From: Phycisphaerales bacterium
Lineage (GTDB): Bacteria; Planctomycetota; Phycisphaerae; Phycisphaerales; UBA1924
Direction of reading: 5' to 3'
NCBI GenBank assembly: GCA_028279375.1
Contig: JANQNW010000019.1
Span: 62,001 to 126,000, forward strand
DNA: 64,000 nucleotides
In this document: in pieces, positions 1 through 6,833 of the stretch
How the letters are laid out: each line of letters begins with the position of its first letter
How positions within the stretch are numbered: the first letter of the stretch is position 1
Notes under the pieces: model-generated
What the model was told of the DNA's origin: nothing
The model's input: only the letters and a program-made list of their open reading frames with translations
Database searches by the model: none
Translations under genes and position numbers: made by a program

Positions 1-1
1 T

Positions 2-1489
2 GGTGCGATGCGGCGAGTTGCTGATGGTGGAGATCAGAATGTCTTCGATATTACCCAGGGCGTCGCTGTCGGACTAATGCGATTGGGATCTTCGAGCCGA
101 CGGTCATGCGTCGAATACGGATCGTTGACCGGCGGACGGCAATTCAAGTATGAACTCCTGCAGTCCAACACATCCAATGAGTTGGAATTCCATGAGATCG
201 AGGGGGATCGATTCGTCCCGACCTATGTGGGGACGGAGTATGACTCGTGGGCGTCGCTGCCGATTCTATTTGGATCGGGCGATCTGCAACGCGATCGCGA
301 CGTGGTCGTTGGCACCGGGGTCAAGACTCGACATGATTCATTCGTTGTCGGTTTCGATCCGGCCGAGGCGACCTCTCTTGTGAAGCAGTTGGCCTTTCGA
401 GACCAGACTAATGAGGAACTGACTCAATCTCTTGGTCTCTGCACGACAGCCCATTTCGATATCGACAGGGCGCGACGCCGCGCCGAAAGGGGCAATTTGG
501 CAGAACATGTGAAGGGCATTCGCTATCGGCCATTCGACACAAGATACATCGTCTATCTTCGAGAGTTTGTCTGTGAGCCGAAAGCAATAACTATGGCTCA
601 CATGACCAGAGAGAACGTCGCGCTTTGCGTACTCCGCCGAGACAGAACTGAGCTATCCGCCGGCGCCTTTGTTGGCCGAGGCCTCGTTGCGAAGGACTTT
701 GTTTCTAATCTGGATGATGCGCTTGTGATCCCCGTACTCCGCGTTGAACGCGGGCTCAATCGCACGGCGATAGACCATGCAGCCAACATCTCGCAGCTTG
801 GGGTCAAACTTCTGAATTCTGCCGAGGTTTGCGATCTTGCAGAACCTAGTCATGTTGCTTTTCATCTGCTCCACTACGTGTACGCCATTCTGCATTCGCC
901 CCACTACCGGCAGGAGTTCCGGGGACAGCTTTCCCAGGATTTTCCGCGCATCCCAAGCAGCAGTAGAGATACGACTAAACGTCTTGCCAAGATTGGCGCT
1001 GACCTAGTGGCGCTTCACCTTCTCGAAGACGATTATGAACACGCCACGTGGAATCAGGGCGGTTCTGGGAAGACTACTCCATTCGACAAGTTCATTACTT
1101 CTTTCGATGACGAGGGCGATCGCGAGGTTCGGCGAGTCGGCGAGACTCACAGGTCAATGTCAGATTCGCCAGACTTTGGCGATGGAATCGGGCGGGTGTA
1201 CATCAACGACACCGCCTACTTCGACGGCGTGCCCGAGGAAGTATGGAACTTCCACATCGGCGGCTACCAGGTCTGCCACAAGTGGCTCAGCGACCGCAAG
1301 AAGAAGGGCGGCAAGAACGCTCGCCCCGGTCGCGTGCTCACCGATGACGACATCAATCACTACCACCGCATCGTCATCGCCCTCAATGAAACCATTCGCC
1401 TGATGGGCGAGATCGACGAAGTGATCCAAGCCCACGGCGGCTGGCCGGATGCGTTTGTCACCAACTCAGAGGGCGACGTCGATGAATGA
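2..1489 (+). CDS. Type ISP restriction-modification enzyme, C-terminal part (5' end outside window)
   Basis: The reading frame is open to the left edge, so this is the C-terminal portion of a larger protein; the first in-frame ATG at 8 has no ribosome-binding site and is unlikely to be the real start. The visible part looks like the target-recognition and C-terminal specificity region of single-chain type ISP (LlaBIII/LlaGI-like) enzymes: a segment around YRPFDTRYIVYL, and near the end a stretch from VYINDTAYFDGVP through HIGGYQVCHKWLSDR to LNETIRLMGEID. In that family the missing upstream part would hold nuclease, helicase and methylase domains, and the enzyme modifies host DNA and cuts unmodified DNA. 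The stop overlaps the start of the next gene by 8 bases, suggesting translational coupling. Family assignment is from recalled motifs. Confidence 0.75.
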   Translation, partial: GAMRRVADGGDQNVFDITQGVAVGLMRLGSSSRRSCVEYGSLTGGRQFKYELLQSNTSNELEFHEIEGDRFVPTYVGTEYDSWASLPILFGSGDLQRDRDVVVGTGVKTRHDSFVVGFDPAEATSLVKQLAFRDQTNEELTQSLGLCTTAHFDIDRARRRAERGNLAEHVKGIRYRPFDTRYIVYLREFVCEPKAITMAHMTRENVALCVLRRDRTELSAGAFVGRGLVAKDFVSNLDDALVIPVLRVERGLNRTAIDHAANISQLGVKLLNSAEVCDLAEPSHVAFHLLHYVYAILHSPHYRQEFRGQLSQDFPRIPSSSRDTTKRLAKIGADLVALHLLEDDYEHATWNQGGSGKTTPFDKFITSFDDEGDREVRRVGETHRSMSDSPDFGDGIGRVYINDTAYFDGVPEEVWNFHIGGYQVCHKWLSDRKKKGGKNARPGRVLTDDDINHYHRIVIALNETIRLMGEIDEVIQAHGGWPDAFVTNSEGDVDE

Positions 1490-2300
1490 CGATGCATCAC
1501 AAGTTGATGGAGGCGATGCCGACGCTCAGGAGCGAGCCGCTCTCTTCCCGCCAGAGAAGAGACCGTTCTTCGACGCCAGTCGAATCGACGGCACAAAGAA
1601 CCAGAATGTCGCATGGGTCGATCTGATGGGCGCCAAGTCAGCGATGGGGCGCTCGCTGTTTCAGACTGCCAACTTCATCGGCAAGATCCACACAGCCGCG
1701 TTCACTGCCGCACATGATCGCGAGGGTGCGCGAGTGTATCCGGTGATCGATGGCTGCTATATCACAGCTGGGCAGCAGGAGATCTTCGAGTCCGTTCTGC
1801 GGACCACCATGCTGAGCCTTGCGAATGCGTTTGTGTCTGAAGAGAAGATGTCGCAGCGGTTCCTTGTTCGCGGCGGAATCGCAGCAGGGCGAATCATTCC
1901 AGGCGCCGAGCTTGCCAAGGGAAGCAACACACTACAGCAACGTGCCGGCTACAAGGGCGCAGTGGCGCTGGGCACGGCGATCGGCCAGGCATACATGGCG
2001 GAAGCGAAAGCGCCGCCCTTCGGGTATTTCGTCGACATCACCGCCAGATCATTCGCGGCCGGGAAGAAGCAACCATTTACTTCGGTGTACTGGCGATGGT
2101 GGGATGACGGCCGAGAGAAGGACGTGCGCCGTCGTGAGATCATTCTTTCAGAGCTGAAAGCGTACTACCGATGGGTGGCGAGCAATCATCGAGGACTGGA
2201 GTATCCCGTCGCCGCGTATGAAGAGCACCGAGAGCGGGCCTTCGAGTATTTCCGCGGCGGCTGGTCGGATGAGACCGCCACCAACAAGGCAGAGAATTAG
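1482..2300 (+). CDS. Protein with class III nucleotidyl-cyclase-like features, coupled to the RM gene
   Basis: A 272-aa protein starting at ATG 1482, inside the last codons of the restriction gene, with an AGAGGG ribosome-binding site just before it. The order of motifs resembles the class III nucleotidyl cyclase fold: VDLMG near residues 46-50 (first metal-binding Asp position), VIDG at 88-91 (second acidic position), RGGIAAG at 130-136 and LGTAIGQAYMAE at 163-174 (the helix where cyclases carry G..vn.Aar). No signal peptide or membrane segment is seen. It sits between a type ISP enzyme and a CBS-HEPN protein only 3 bases downstream, so a signalling role in defence is plausible. The cyclase reading is my inference from motif spacing; similarity is distant and the product nucleotide cannot be predicted. 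Confidence 0.5.
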   Translation: MNDDASQVDGGDADAQERAALFPPEKRPFFDASRIDGTKNQNVAWVDLMGAKSAMGRSLFQTANFIGKIHTAAFTAAHDREGARVYPVIDGCYITAGQQEIFESVLRTTMLSLANAFVSEEKMSQRFLVRGGIAAGRIIPGAELAKGSNTLQQRAGYKGAVALGTAIGQAYMAEAKAPPFGYFVDITARSFAAGKKQPFTSVYWRWWDDGREKDVRRREIILSELKAYYRWVASNHRGLEYPVAAYEEHRERAFEYFRGGWSDETATNKAEN

Positions 2301-2303
2301 AAG

Positions 2304-3389
2304 ATGCGCACGGCCAAGGAACTCAAAGAAACGGCAGACCTGGCGAAGGCGAATCAAGAGCCGCAGAAAGTCACACCCCGTGAGATGCTCGGCTGGTACG
2401 GCTACGCCAGGCGCGGCTCCTGGATCACCGAACAGATCGTCGCTCACCTTGCCCGACTCGATGTGGTGACGTTCCCGTCCTTCGCCGGCGCCTATATCGA
2501 TGCGCCGATCTACATCGCCCGGCGCGACGACCTGAAGAAACTGATCGGCGACGATGCGGCCGAGACCGAAGCGGCCGCGGCTCAGGAATCGGCGACCGAG
2601 GCATCCGAACCCCAGAGTGCAACGCGCCCGGACGGGCCGATGCATCAGATCAGCCGGCTGCGAGCGGCGAACACAGCGCCGACAAGCGTCGCGCCGAATG
2701 ACACGATCGAGAAAGCCGTCACGCTCATGAAGATGCGCGGCTACTCTCAGCTGCCCGTGATGACGAATCCACGGGAACTCAAGGGCCTGATTTCATGGCG
2801 CTCGATTGGCGAGAAGCTCGCGGCGGCACAGGCATGCACCGAAGTGCGACATTGCATGTGCGAGGCGCCGGAGGTCCCCGAGACCGAGTCGATCTTCCGG
2901 GTCATTCAGCGGGTCAGCGAGCACGACTGCGTGCTGGTGCGAGGTGGAGACAAGCGAATCAAGGGGATCGTGACCGCGACTGATATCTCCGAGCAGTTTC
3001 ACGCCCTCGCTGAGCCGTTTCTCGTCCTAGGAGACATCGAAAACCACCTGCGTCATCTCATCGAGAAGGCCGGCTTTGACGCCGAGGCGCTCTCGAGCGT
3101 GCGGGATCCGGACGATGACGGCCGTCGCGTCGAGAAAGTCGCAGACCTGACCTTCGGTGAGTACAAGCGCCTCGTCGAAAACCCGGAGAACTGGAAGAAG
3201 CTGGGGCTCCGCATCGATCGCAGTGAGTTTGTGAAGGAACTCGACAAGGTGCGGGAGATCAGGAATGACGTGATGCACTTCGATCCTGATGGCATCGGCG
3301 AAGAGCATCTTGATTCGCTCCGCCGATTCTCCAGGTTCATCGAAGGGCTCGTTGACGAGGCGTCCGCAGCCGGGTGCGGCGGCGCCTGA
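2304..3389 (+). CDS. CBS-CBS-HEPN protein (putative nucleotide-gated RNase effector)
   Basis: A 361-aa protein with three parts. Residues 25-80 form a small N-terminal domain I cannot name (REMLGWYGYARRGSW). After an acidic Ala/Glu linker (85-110), residues about 115-240 look like a CBS pair, with TIEKAVTLMKMRGYSQLPV and RIKGIVTATDISE as the two core motifs; CBS pairs bind adenosine nucleotides. Residues 240-345 end in REIRNDVMHFDPDG, giving R320-x4-H325, the RX4-6H signature of HEPN ribonucleases. It starts 3 bases after the cyclase-like gene, so the two are probably co-translated. Inference: the CBS pair senses a nucleotide made or controlled by its neighbour and switches the HEPN domain. 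The RX4H motif could also belong to a non-catalytic HEPN fold. Confidence 0.6.
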   Translation: MRTAKELKETADLAKANQEPQKVTPREMLGWYGYARRGSWITEQIVAHLARLDVVTFPSFAGAYIDAPIYIARRDDLKKLIGDDAAETEAAAAQESATEASEPQSATRPDGPMHQISRLRAANTAPTSVAPNDTIEKAVTLMKMRGYSQLPVMTNPRELKGLISWRSIGEKLAAAQACTEVRHCMCEAPEVPETESIFRVIQRVSEHDCVLVRGGDKRIKGIVTATDISEQFHALAEPFLVLGDIENHLRHLIEKAGFDAEALSSVRDPDDDGRRVEKVADLTFGEYKRLVENPENWKKLGLRIDRSEFVKELDKVREIRNDVMHFDPDGIGEEHLDSLRRFSRFIEGLVDEASAAGCGGA

Positions 3390-3435
3390 GCGCCGAACGA
3401 ATCCGGCGGCATCCGCCCGCTCAATCGTCGTCAGA

Positions 3436-3464
3436 AATGGAGCCGGGGGGAATCGAACCCCCGT
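3436..3464. repeat. attL: copy of the tmRNA 3' end at the distal end of the island
   Basis: This 29-bp sequence is identical to 13994-14022, the T-arm and acceptor end of the tmRNA gene, and lies in the same orientation. Outside it the sequences diverge at once. It is the expected product of site-specific integration into ssrA and marks the island end away from the integrase. The distance between the copies is 10,558 bp. Confidence 0.9.
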
Positions 3465-3496
3465 GTTTCGCGTGCTCCCAGCCTGTCAGCAGCGTG

Positions 3497-3519
3497 TGAC
3501 GCACACATGGACGCACAGG
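3497..3519 (+). repeat. Candidate integrase arm-type site (left copy)
   Basis: This 23-bp element matches 13833-13855 at 21 of 23 positions. Each copy holds two ACGCACA units spaced 11 bp apart, one helical turn. This copy lies 33 bp inside attL and the other lies 138 bp inside attR, the kind of position where tyrosine integrases or excisionases bind arm sites. The role is inferred from position and repetition only. Confidence 0.45.
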
Positions 3520-3802
3520 CCTTGCGCTCGCTCGAGATAGTCGTCTCCTGTTGGGCGCAGATGCCACCGGATGTCCGCGCGGGCATCGTTGCACTTACGC
3601 AACCCTGGAGACATCCGAGCACTCGGCACGTTCCGCAGGGTGACCCCGCTCTCTCTGACGAGCGGAGCCGGGGCCGCATGGCCCTACCATGCGAGCACGG
3701 CAGAGAGAGCGGGGTCACCCACGCCTGCGACGCCCCACATGCCGGCGCGGACGTTGCGTCGGCGCAGCCCGACGCTACGTCCGACGGCTCCGGAGGTGCC
3801 TC
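3520..3802. other. Palindrome-rich region upstream of rep: candidate replication origin or control region
   Basis: This non-coding stretch lies between attL and the initiator gene. It holds a perfect 20-bp inverted repeat (arms 3638-3657 and 3701-3720, 43-nt loop that itself contains GGGCCGCATGGCCC at 3671-3684). It also holds a second hairpin with 14 of 15 paired positions (arms 3748-3762 and 3769-3783, 6-nt loop), ending 8 bases before the GGAGG of rep. Shorter pairs occur at 3588-3592/3599-3603 and 3569-3575/3610-3616. Rolling-circle origins are typically hairpin-rich DNA beside the initiator gene; the second hairpin could instead act as a translational control structure. No nick site can be assigned by eye. 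Confidence 0.5.
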
Positions 3803-4843
3803 ATGAGCGAGGCACCTGGCTCCTATCCCCGTTCTGTAACACCGGGGATAGAAACCCACCCTGATGAGCCGCAACTACCACAGGCAGGGACCTATGTAGG
3901 CCTCGACTGGATGCGATTCACAGGTCTTGACAACTATCGTGAAGAGCTGATGCAAATGCTGGAGTCGATGTTCGGCGCCGAGCACAAAGGCTCGAAGGGC
4001 GCCAAGTACTTCAAACACGGGCTGCACTGGGAGCCAGGCATCCTGGTGAGCTGGGGTCACGGATCGGATATCTGCCAGGTGGACATCCAAGGCGGGCGGC
4101 TGCGGCTATTGAGCGGAGATGACCGCATGATGCTCTTCCGACGACTCATAGAGAAGGGGATCAAGCCGACCCGTATCGATGGTGCGATCGACTTCATTGA
4201 CCAGCGCCTCGAGGTCTGCCAGAACGCCGAAACTTCGTGCCGACGCATGGAATTATGCATGCTCCGGAAATGGAGCCCTAACAACGAATATGAGGCTGAC
4301 GGCACACCCACTCGGCTCCTGCTCAAGCTCGGTTCACGCGAATCAGCTGTGTGTGGGCGGATCTACGACAAGGGCCTCGAACAGAAGGCAGCCGCGATCG
4401 GCCGGTGGGAGCGGCTGGAAATCGAATGGAAGGACGAACGAGCGATCTCGATCGCACAGAAGCTCTACAGCGCAGGTTGTAGCGGCGATTGGTCGTCGAA
4501 GCTCGTCGCCCTAATCTTCGGTGCTGTGGACTTCCGCGAGAAGAACGGCCGGAGCGAGCTGGCCCGCCGCCCGCGACTGGCGTGGTGGGAGAGGGTAATC
4601 GGAGGACACGAAACCGTAGCCGTTTCACCGGCGATGGATCCGAAGACGCATGAACGGTGGCGTGGTGGACTCGTGCAATCGTATGGGAGAACACTGCTAG
4701 CGATGGCGAACGCAGTCGGTCGGCCAGTCGGTGACATATTGGATTGGCATCTCAGGGGCGAAAAACCGAACGACAAGGTCAGCCCGGTGGTGGCGGAGTT
4801 CGCAAGGGCGTACCGCGAAGATATCGCGAGGGACCATCGCTGA
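3803..4843 (+). CDS. Replication initiation protein, Rep_trans family (rolling-circle type)
   Basis: A 346-aa protein started at ATG 3803, which has a GGAGG site six bases upstream; the frame is open further up but that part is arginine-rich and unlike a protein start. The pattern follows the Rep_trans (PF02486) replication initiation factors: WMRFTGL near the N terminus, TRIDGAIDFID in the middle, then RIYDKGLE and WERLEIEWK. In that family the protein nicks the origin with a tyrosine and starts rolling-circle replication of plasmids or integrative elements. Here it lies just inside attL with palindromes upstream, so it may replicate the excised circle or act at transfer. The catalytic Tyr is probably the one in RIYDKG, by family analogy. 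Confidence 0.7.
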   Translation: MSEAPGSYPRSVTPGIETHPDEPQLPQAGTYVGLDWMRFTGLDNYREELMQMLESMFGAEHKGSKGAKYFKHGLHWEPGILVSWGHGSDICQVDIQGGRLRLLSGDDRMMLFRRLIEKGIKPTRIDGAIDFIDQRLEVCQNAETSCRRMELCMLRKWSPNNEYEADGTPTRLLLKLGSRESAVCGRIYDKGLEQKAAAIGRWERLEIEWKDERAISIAQKLYSAGCSGDWSSKLVALIFGAVDFREKNGRSELARRPRLAWWERVIGGHETVAVSPAMDPKTHERWRGGLVQSYGRTLLAMANAVGRPVGDILDWHLRGEKPNDKVSPVVAEFARAYREDIARDHR

Positions 4844-5277
4844 CCCGCGGACTGTTAGCTTGACGAAGTGAGCACCAACCTTGCGAGCATGACTACATTC
4901 TTTTTGCGCAGAACGTCACTTTGGTATACCGGACACCAAGAACGTTGACCCGACTTCGTCGGGCCAGACCCGATCAACCGCCCCTCCTGTCCCCTCCGCA
5001 GCAGCGAAGCCCCCCTGAAGCTCCGCATACGGCTCGGACGTAAACTCGCCACCATTATTTGGTATCCCCGATTTGTGAGTGTGGTGAACCGGCAGCAGAC
5101 AGCAAGATTCCATGCAGAACTCTGAATTCAAGATAGAGCAAACGCGCGCGACGCGAGAGAGATTGCGCGATGAGCACGCGAGCTACGTCCACGAGCATCA
5201 GTACGGTCATTGACTGGTGCCCAACGTCAATGAGCCAAGCCTATGCTGCCCACATTCGTTTCATAGAGGGAGTAGAT
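4844..5277. other. Intergenic stretch with no supported gene
   Basis: About 430 bases between rep and the DUF2130 gene. It contains a short hairpin (CCCGAC at 4949-4954 with GTCGGG at 4958-4963) but no T-run after it. Two minus-strand open frames of 66-71 codons occur, but neither has a recognisable domain or ribosome-binding site. The short sequence TTTGGTAT occurs near 4919 and again near 5058. I see no promoter I would defend. Confidence 0.5.
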
Positions 5278-6483
5278 ATGCACGAGATCATTTGCCCGAA
5301 TTGCAAAAAGGCGTTCAAAGTTGACGAATCTGGTTACGCGGAAATCCTAAACCAAGTACGGAACAGCGAATTCGAGCAGCAGATACGCGATCGGCTTGAA
5401 TTAGCTGAGAAGGAGAAGCAGAACGCTGTTGCACTTGCGAAGAATGCACTCAACAGTGCCATGCAGGAAGCTGCCTCAGCCAAAGACGCTGAGATTCAGA
5501 GCCTAAAGGCAAAAGTCGATGCCAACGACATTGCGCAACAACTTGCGGTCAGCCAGGCTGTTCGCGCCGTGGAGAAAGAGCGGGATGATTTACAGAGCAG
5601 CCTAAGACAGTCTGAGCTCGAGAAGCGACTCGGCGAACAATCTCTCAAGGACAAGTACGAAACGCAACTCAAGGATCGCGATGAAGCAATCGAGCGCTTG
5701 CGAGATATGAAGGCCCGCCTCTCGACCAAGATGGTCGGCGAGACACTCGAACAGCACTGCGAAACCGAATTCAACCGCATCCGAGCTACTGCGTTTCCCA
5801 ACGCTTTCTTCGAGAAGGACAACGACGCTTCATCAGGCAGCAAGGGCGACTACGTCTTCCGAGACTCGGCTGAGGATGGCACAGAGATAGTCTCGATCAT
5901 GTTCGAGATGAAGAACGAAAGCGACACCACAGCAACGAAGAAGAAGAATGAAGACTTCCTCAAGGAGCTGCACAACGACCGGACCGAGAAAGACTGTGAG
6001 TACGCGGTACTTGTTTCACTACTTGAATCCGACAGCGAGCTGTACAACTCTGGTATCGTCGATGTGTTTCACCGCTACCCCAAGATGTACGTCATCCGGC
6101 CCCAGTTCTTTATCCCGATCATTACGCTTCTACGCAATGCCGCGATGAAGTCAGTTGACTACAAAAAGGAGCTTGCGCTCGTCAAGGCTCAGAACGTAGA
6201 TATCACCAGTTTTGAAGACGATCTCGAGAAGTTCAAAACGGCGTTTTCGAAGAACTACGACTTAGCCTCTCGAAAGTTTCAGACTGCGATTGACGAGATC
6301 GACAAGTCAATTAACCACTTGCAGAAGACGAAGGACGCACTCCTAGGAACTGATCGAAACCTCCGTCTTGCGAACAATAAGGCCCAGGATGTCACCATCA
6401 AGAAACTGACACGCAAGAATCCGACGATGGCTGCCAAGTTCGCACAGCTGGACAAGACTGACCGTTCTGATGACGACAGTTGA
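5278..6483 (+). CDS. DUF2130 family protein (N-terminal zinc-ribbon motif, coiled coil, nuclease-like C-terminal half)
   Basis: A 401-aa protein. Start chosen at ATG 5278 because GAGGGAG precedes it and the family typically begins with a CPNC motif; here [13 protein letters not shown] then [10 protein letters not shown]. Residues about 20-190 are charged and heptad-like, predicting a long coiled coil. The C-terminal half holds KGDYVF and, about 20 residues on, FEMKNES, a spacing that recalls D...ExK of PD-(D/E)XK nucleases. The function of DUF2130 is not established to my knowledge, and the nuclease reading is inference. It is the only cargo gene on the plus strand and faces the SIR2-HerA-KTSC operon, ending at a terminator. 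Confidence 0.75.
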   Translation: MHEIICPNCKKAFKVDESGYAEILNQVRNSEFEQQIRDRLELAEKEKQNAVALAKNALNSAMQEAASAKDAEIQSLKAKVDANDIAQQLAVSQAVRAVEKERDDLQSSLRQSELEKRLGEQSLKDKYETQLKDRDEAIERLRDMKARLSTKMVGETLEQHCETEFNRIRATAFPNAFFEKDNDASSGSKGDYVFRDSAEDGTEIVSIMFEMKNESDTTATKKKNEDFLKELHNDRTEKDCEYAVLVSLLESDSELYNSGIVDVFHRYPKMYVIRPQFFIPIITLLRNAAMKSVDYKKELALVKAQNVDITSFEDDLEKFKTAFSKNYDLASRKFQTAIDEIDKSINHLQKTKDALLGTDRNLRLANNKAQDVTIKKLTRKNPTMAAKFAQLDKTDRSDDDS

Positions 6484-6497
6484 CATCGCGGTGTCGC

Positions 6498-6531
6498 GCC
6501 ATCACCTCCCGAGCGGTGCTGGCCCTTTTTT
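6498..6531 (+). terminator. Rho-independent terminator after the DUF2130 gene
   Basis: Stem arms 6498-6506 and 6515-6523 pair with one mismatch (6502/6519) around an 8-nt loop, followed by CC and six T residues (6526-6531). It begins 15 bases after the stop codon on the same strand. Confidence 0.7.
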
Positions 6532-6607
6532 CGCAGTGACTTAGCCTTGACGCCAAAACCCGGTTGCCGATATGTCCTGTTATCGCATAACTGATAGCGC
6601 GCGCAGA

Positions 6608-6817
6608 CTAGAGCTTTGTCACAGAATACACGTGCTTGATGTTGGCGTTGAAATACTGGCCGTGCGAGCTTGCGGCCATTAGCTCATCGTACTCCTCTTT
6701 GGGAACACCTGCATATTGGTAGACCGCCCCATTGTTGAACTCGATTTCGAGCGCGCAGGCGTGAGAGTCGTATCCGATAGACGATATGTTCGACGAAGAA
6801 ACGGGAATGCGATCCAT
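6608..6817 (-). CDS. KTSC domain protein, third gene of the SIR2-HerA operon
   Basis: A 69-aa protein that is almost entirely a KTSC domain (PF13619): VSSSNISSIGYD at the N terminus, LEIEFNNGAVYQY in the middle and GQYFNANIKHVY near the end. These small domains occur alone or at protein ends; the best-known instance is a short C-terminal domain on some lysyl-tRNA synthetases, and the molecular role is unclear. The start at 6817 has AGGAG nine bases upstream. It begins 16 bases after the HerA stop on the same strand, so it is very likely the last gene of the operon, perhaps an accessory or regulator of the SIR2-HerA pair. The functional link is inferred from position only. Confidence 0.8.
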   Translation of the reverse strand: MDRIPVSSSNISSIGYDSHACALEIEFNNGAVYQYAGVPKEEYDELMAASSHGQYFNANIKHVYSVTKL

Positions 6818-6833
6818 CAGAACTACTCCTAGA

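Noticed and set aside
3380-3395. Six-base-pair hairpin at the stop codon of the CBS-HEPN gene as a terminator
   Set aside because: The stem is short, contains the stop codon in its loop and has no T-run after it.
3289-3540. Open frame crossing attL that encodes a GNRTPV-type peptide
   Set aside because: This peptide is the usual artefact of translating a tRNA/tmRNA T-arm, and it overlaps the end of the CBS-HEPN gene in another frame.
4916-5131. Minus-strand 71-codon frame between rep and the DUF2130 gene, containing GAGCCGTATGCGG, which recalls group II intron domain V starts
   Set aside because: No matching ACGGTTC arm follows, no reverse transcriptase gene is near, and the frame lacks a start signal or known motif.
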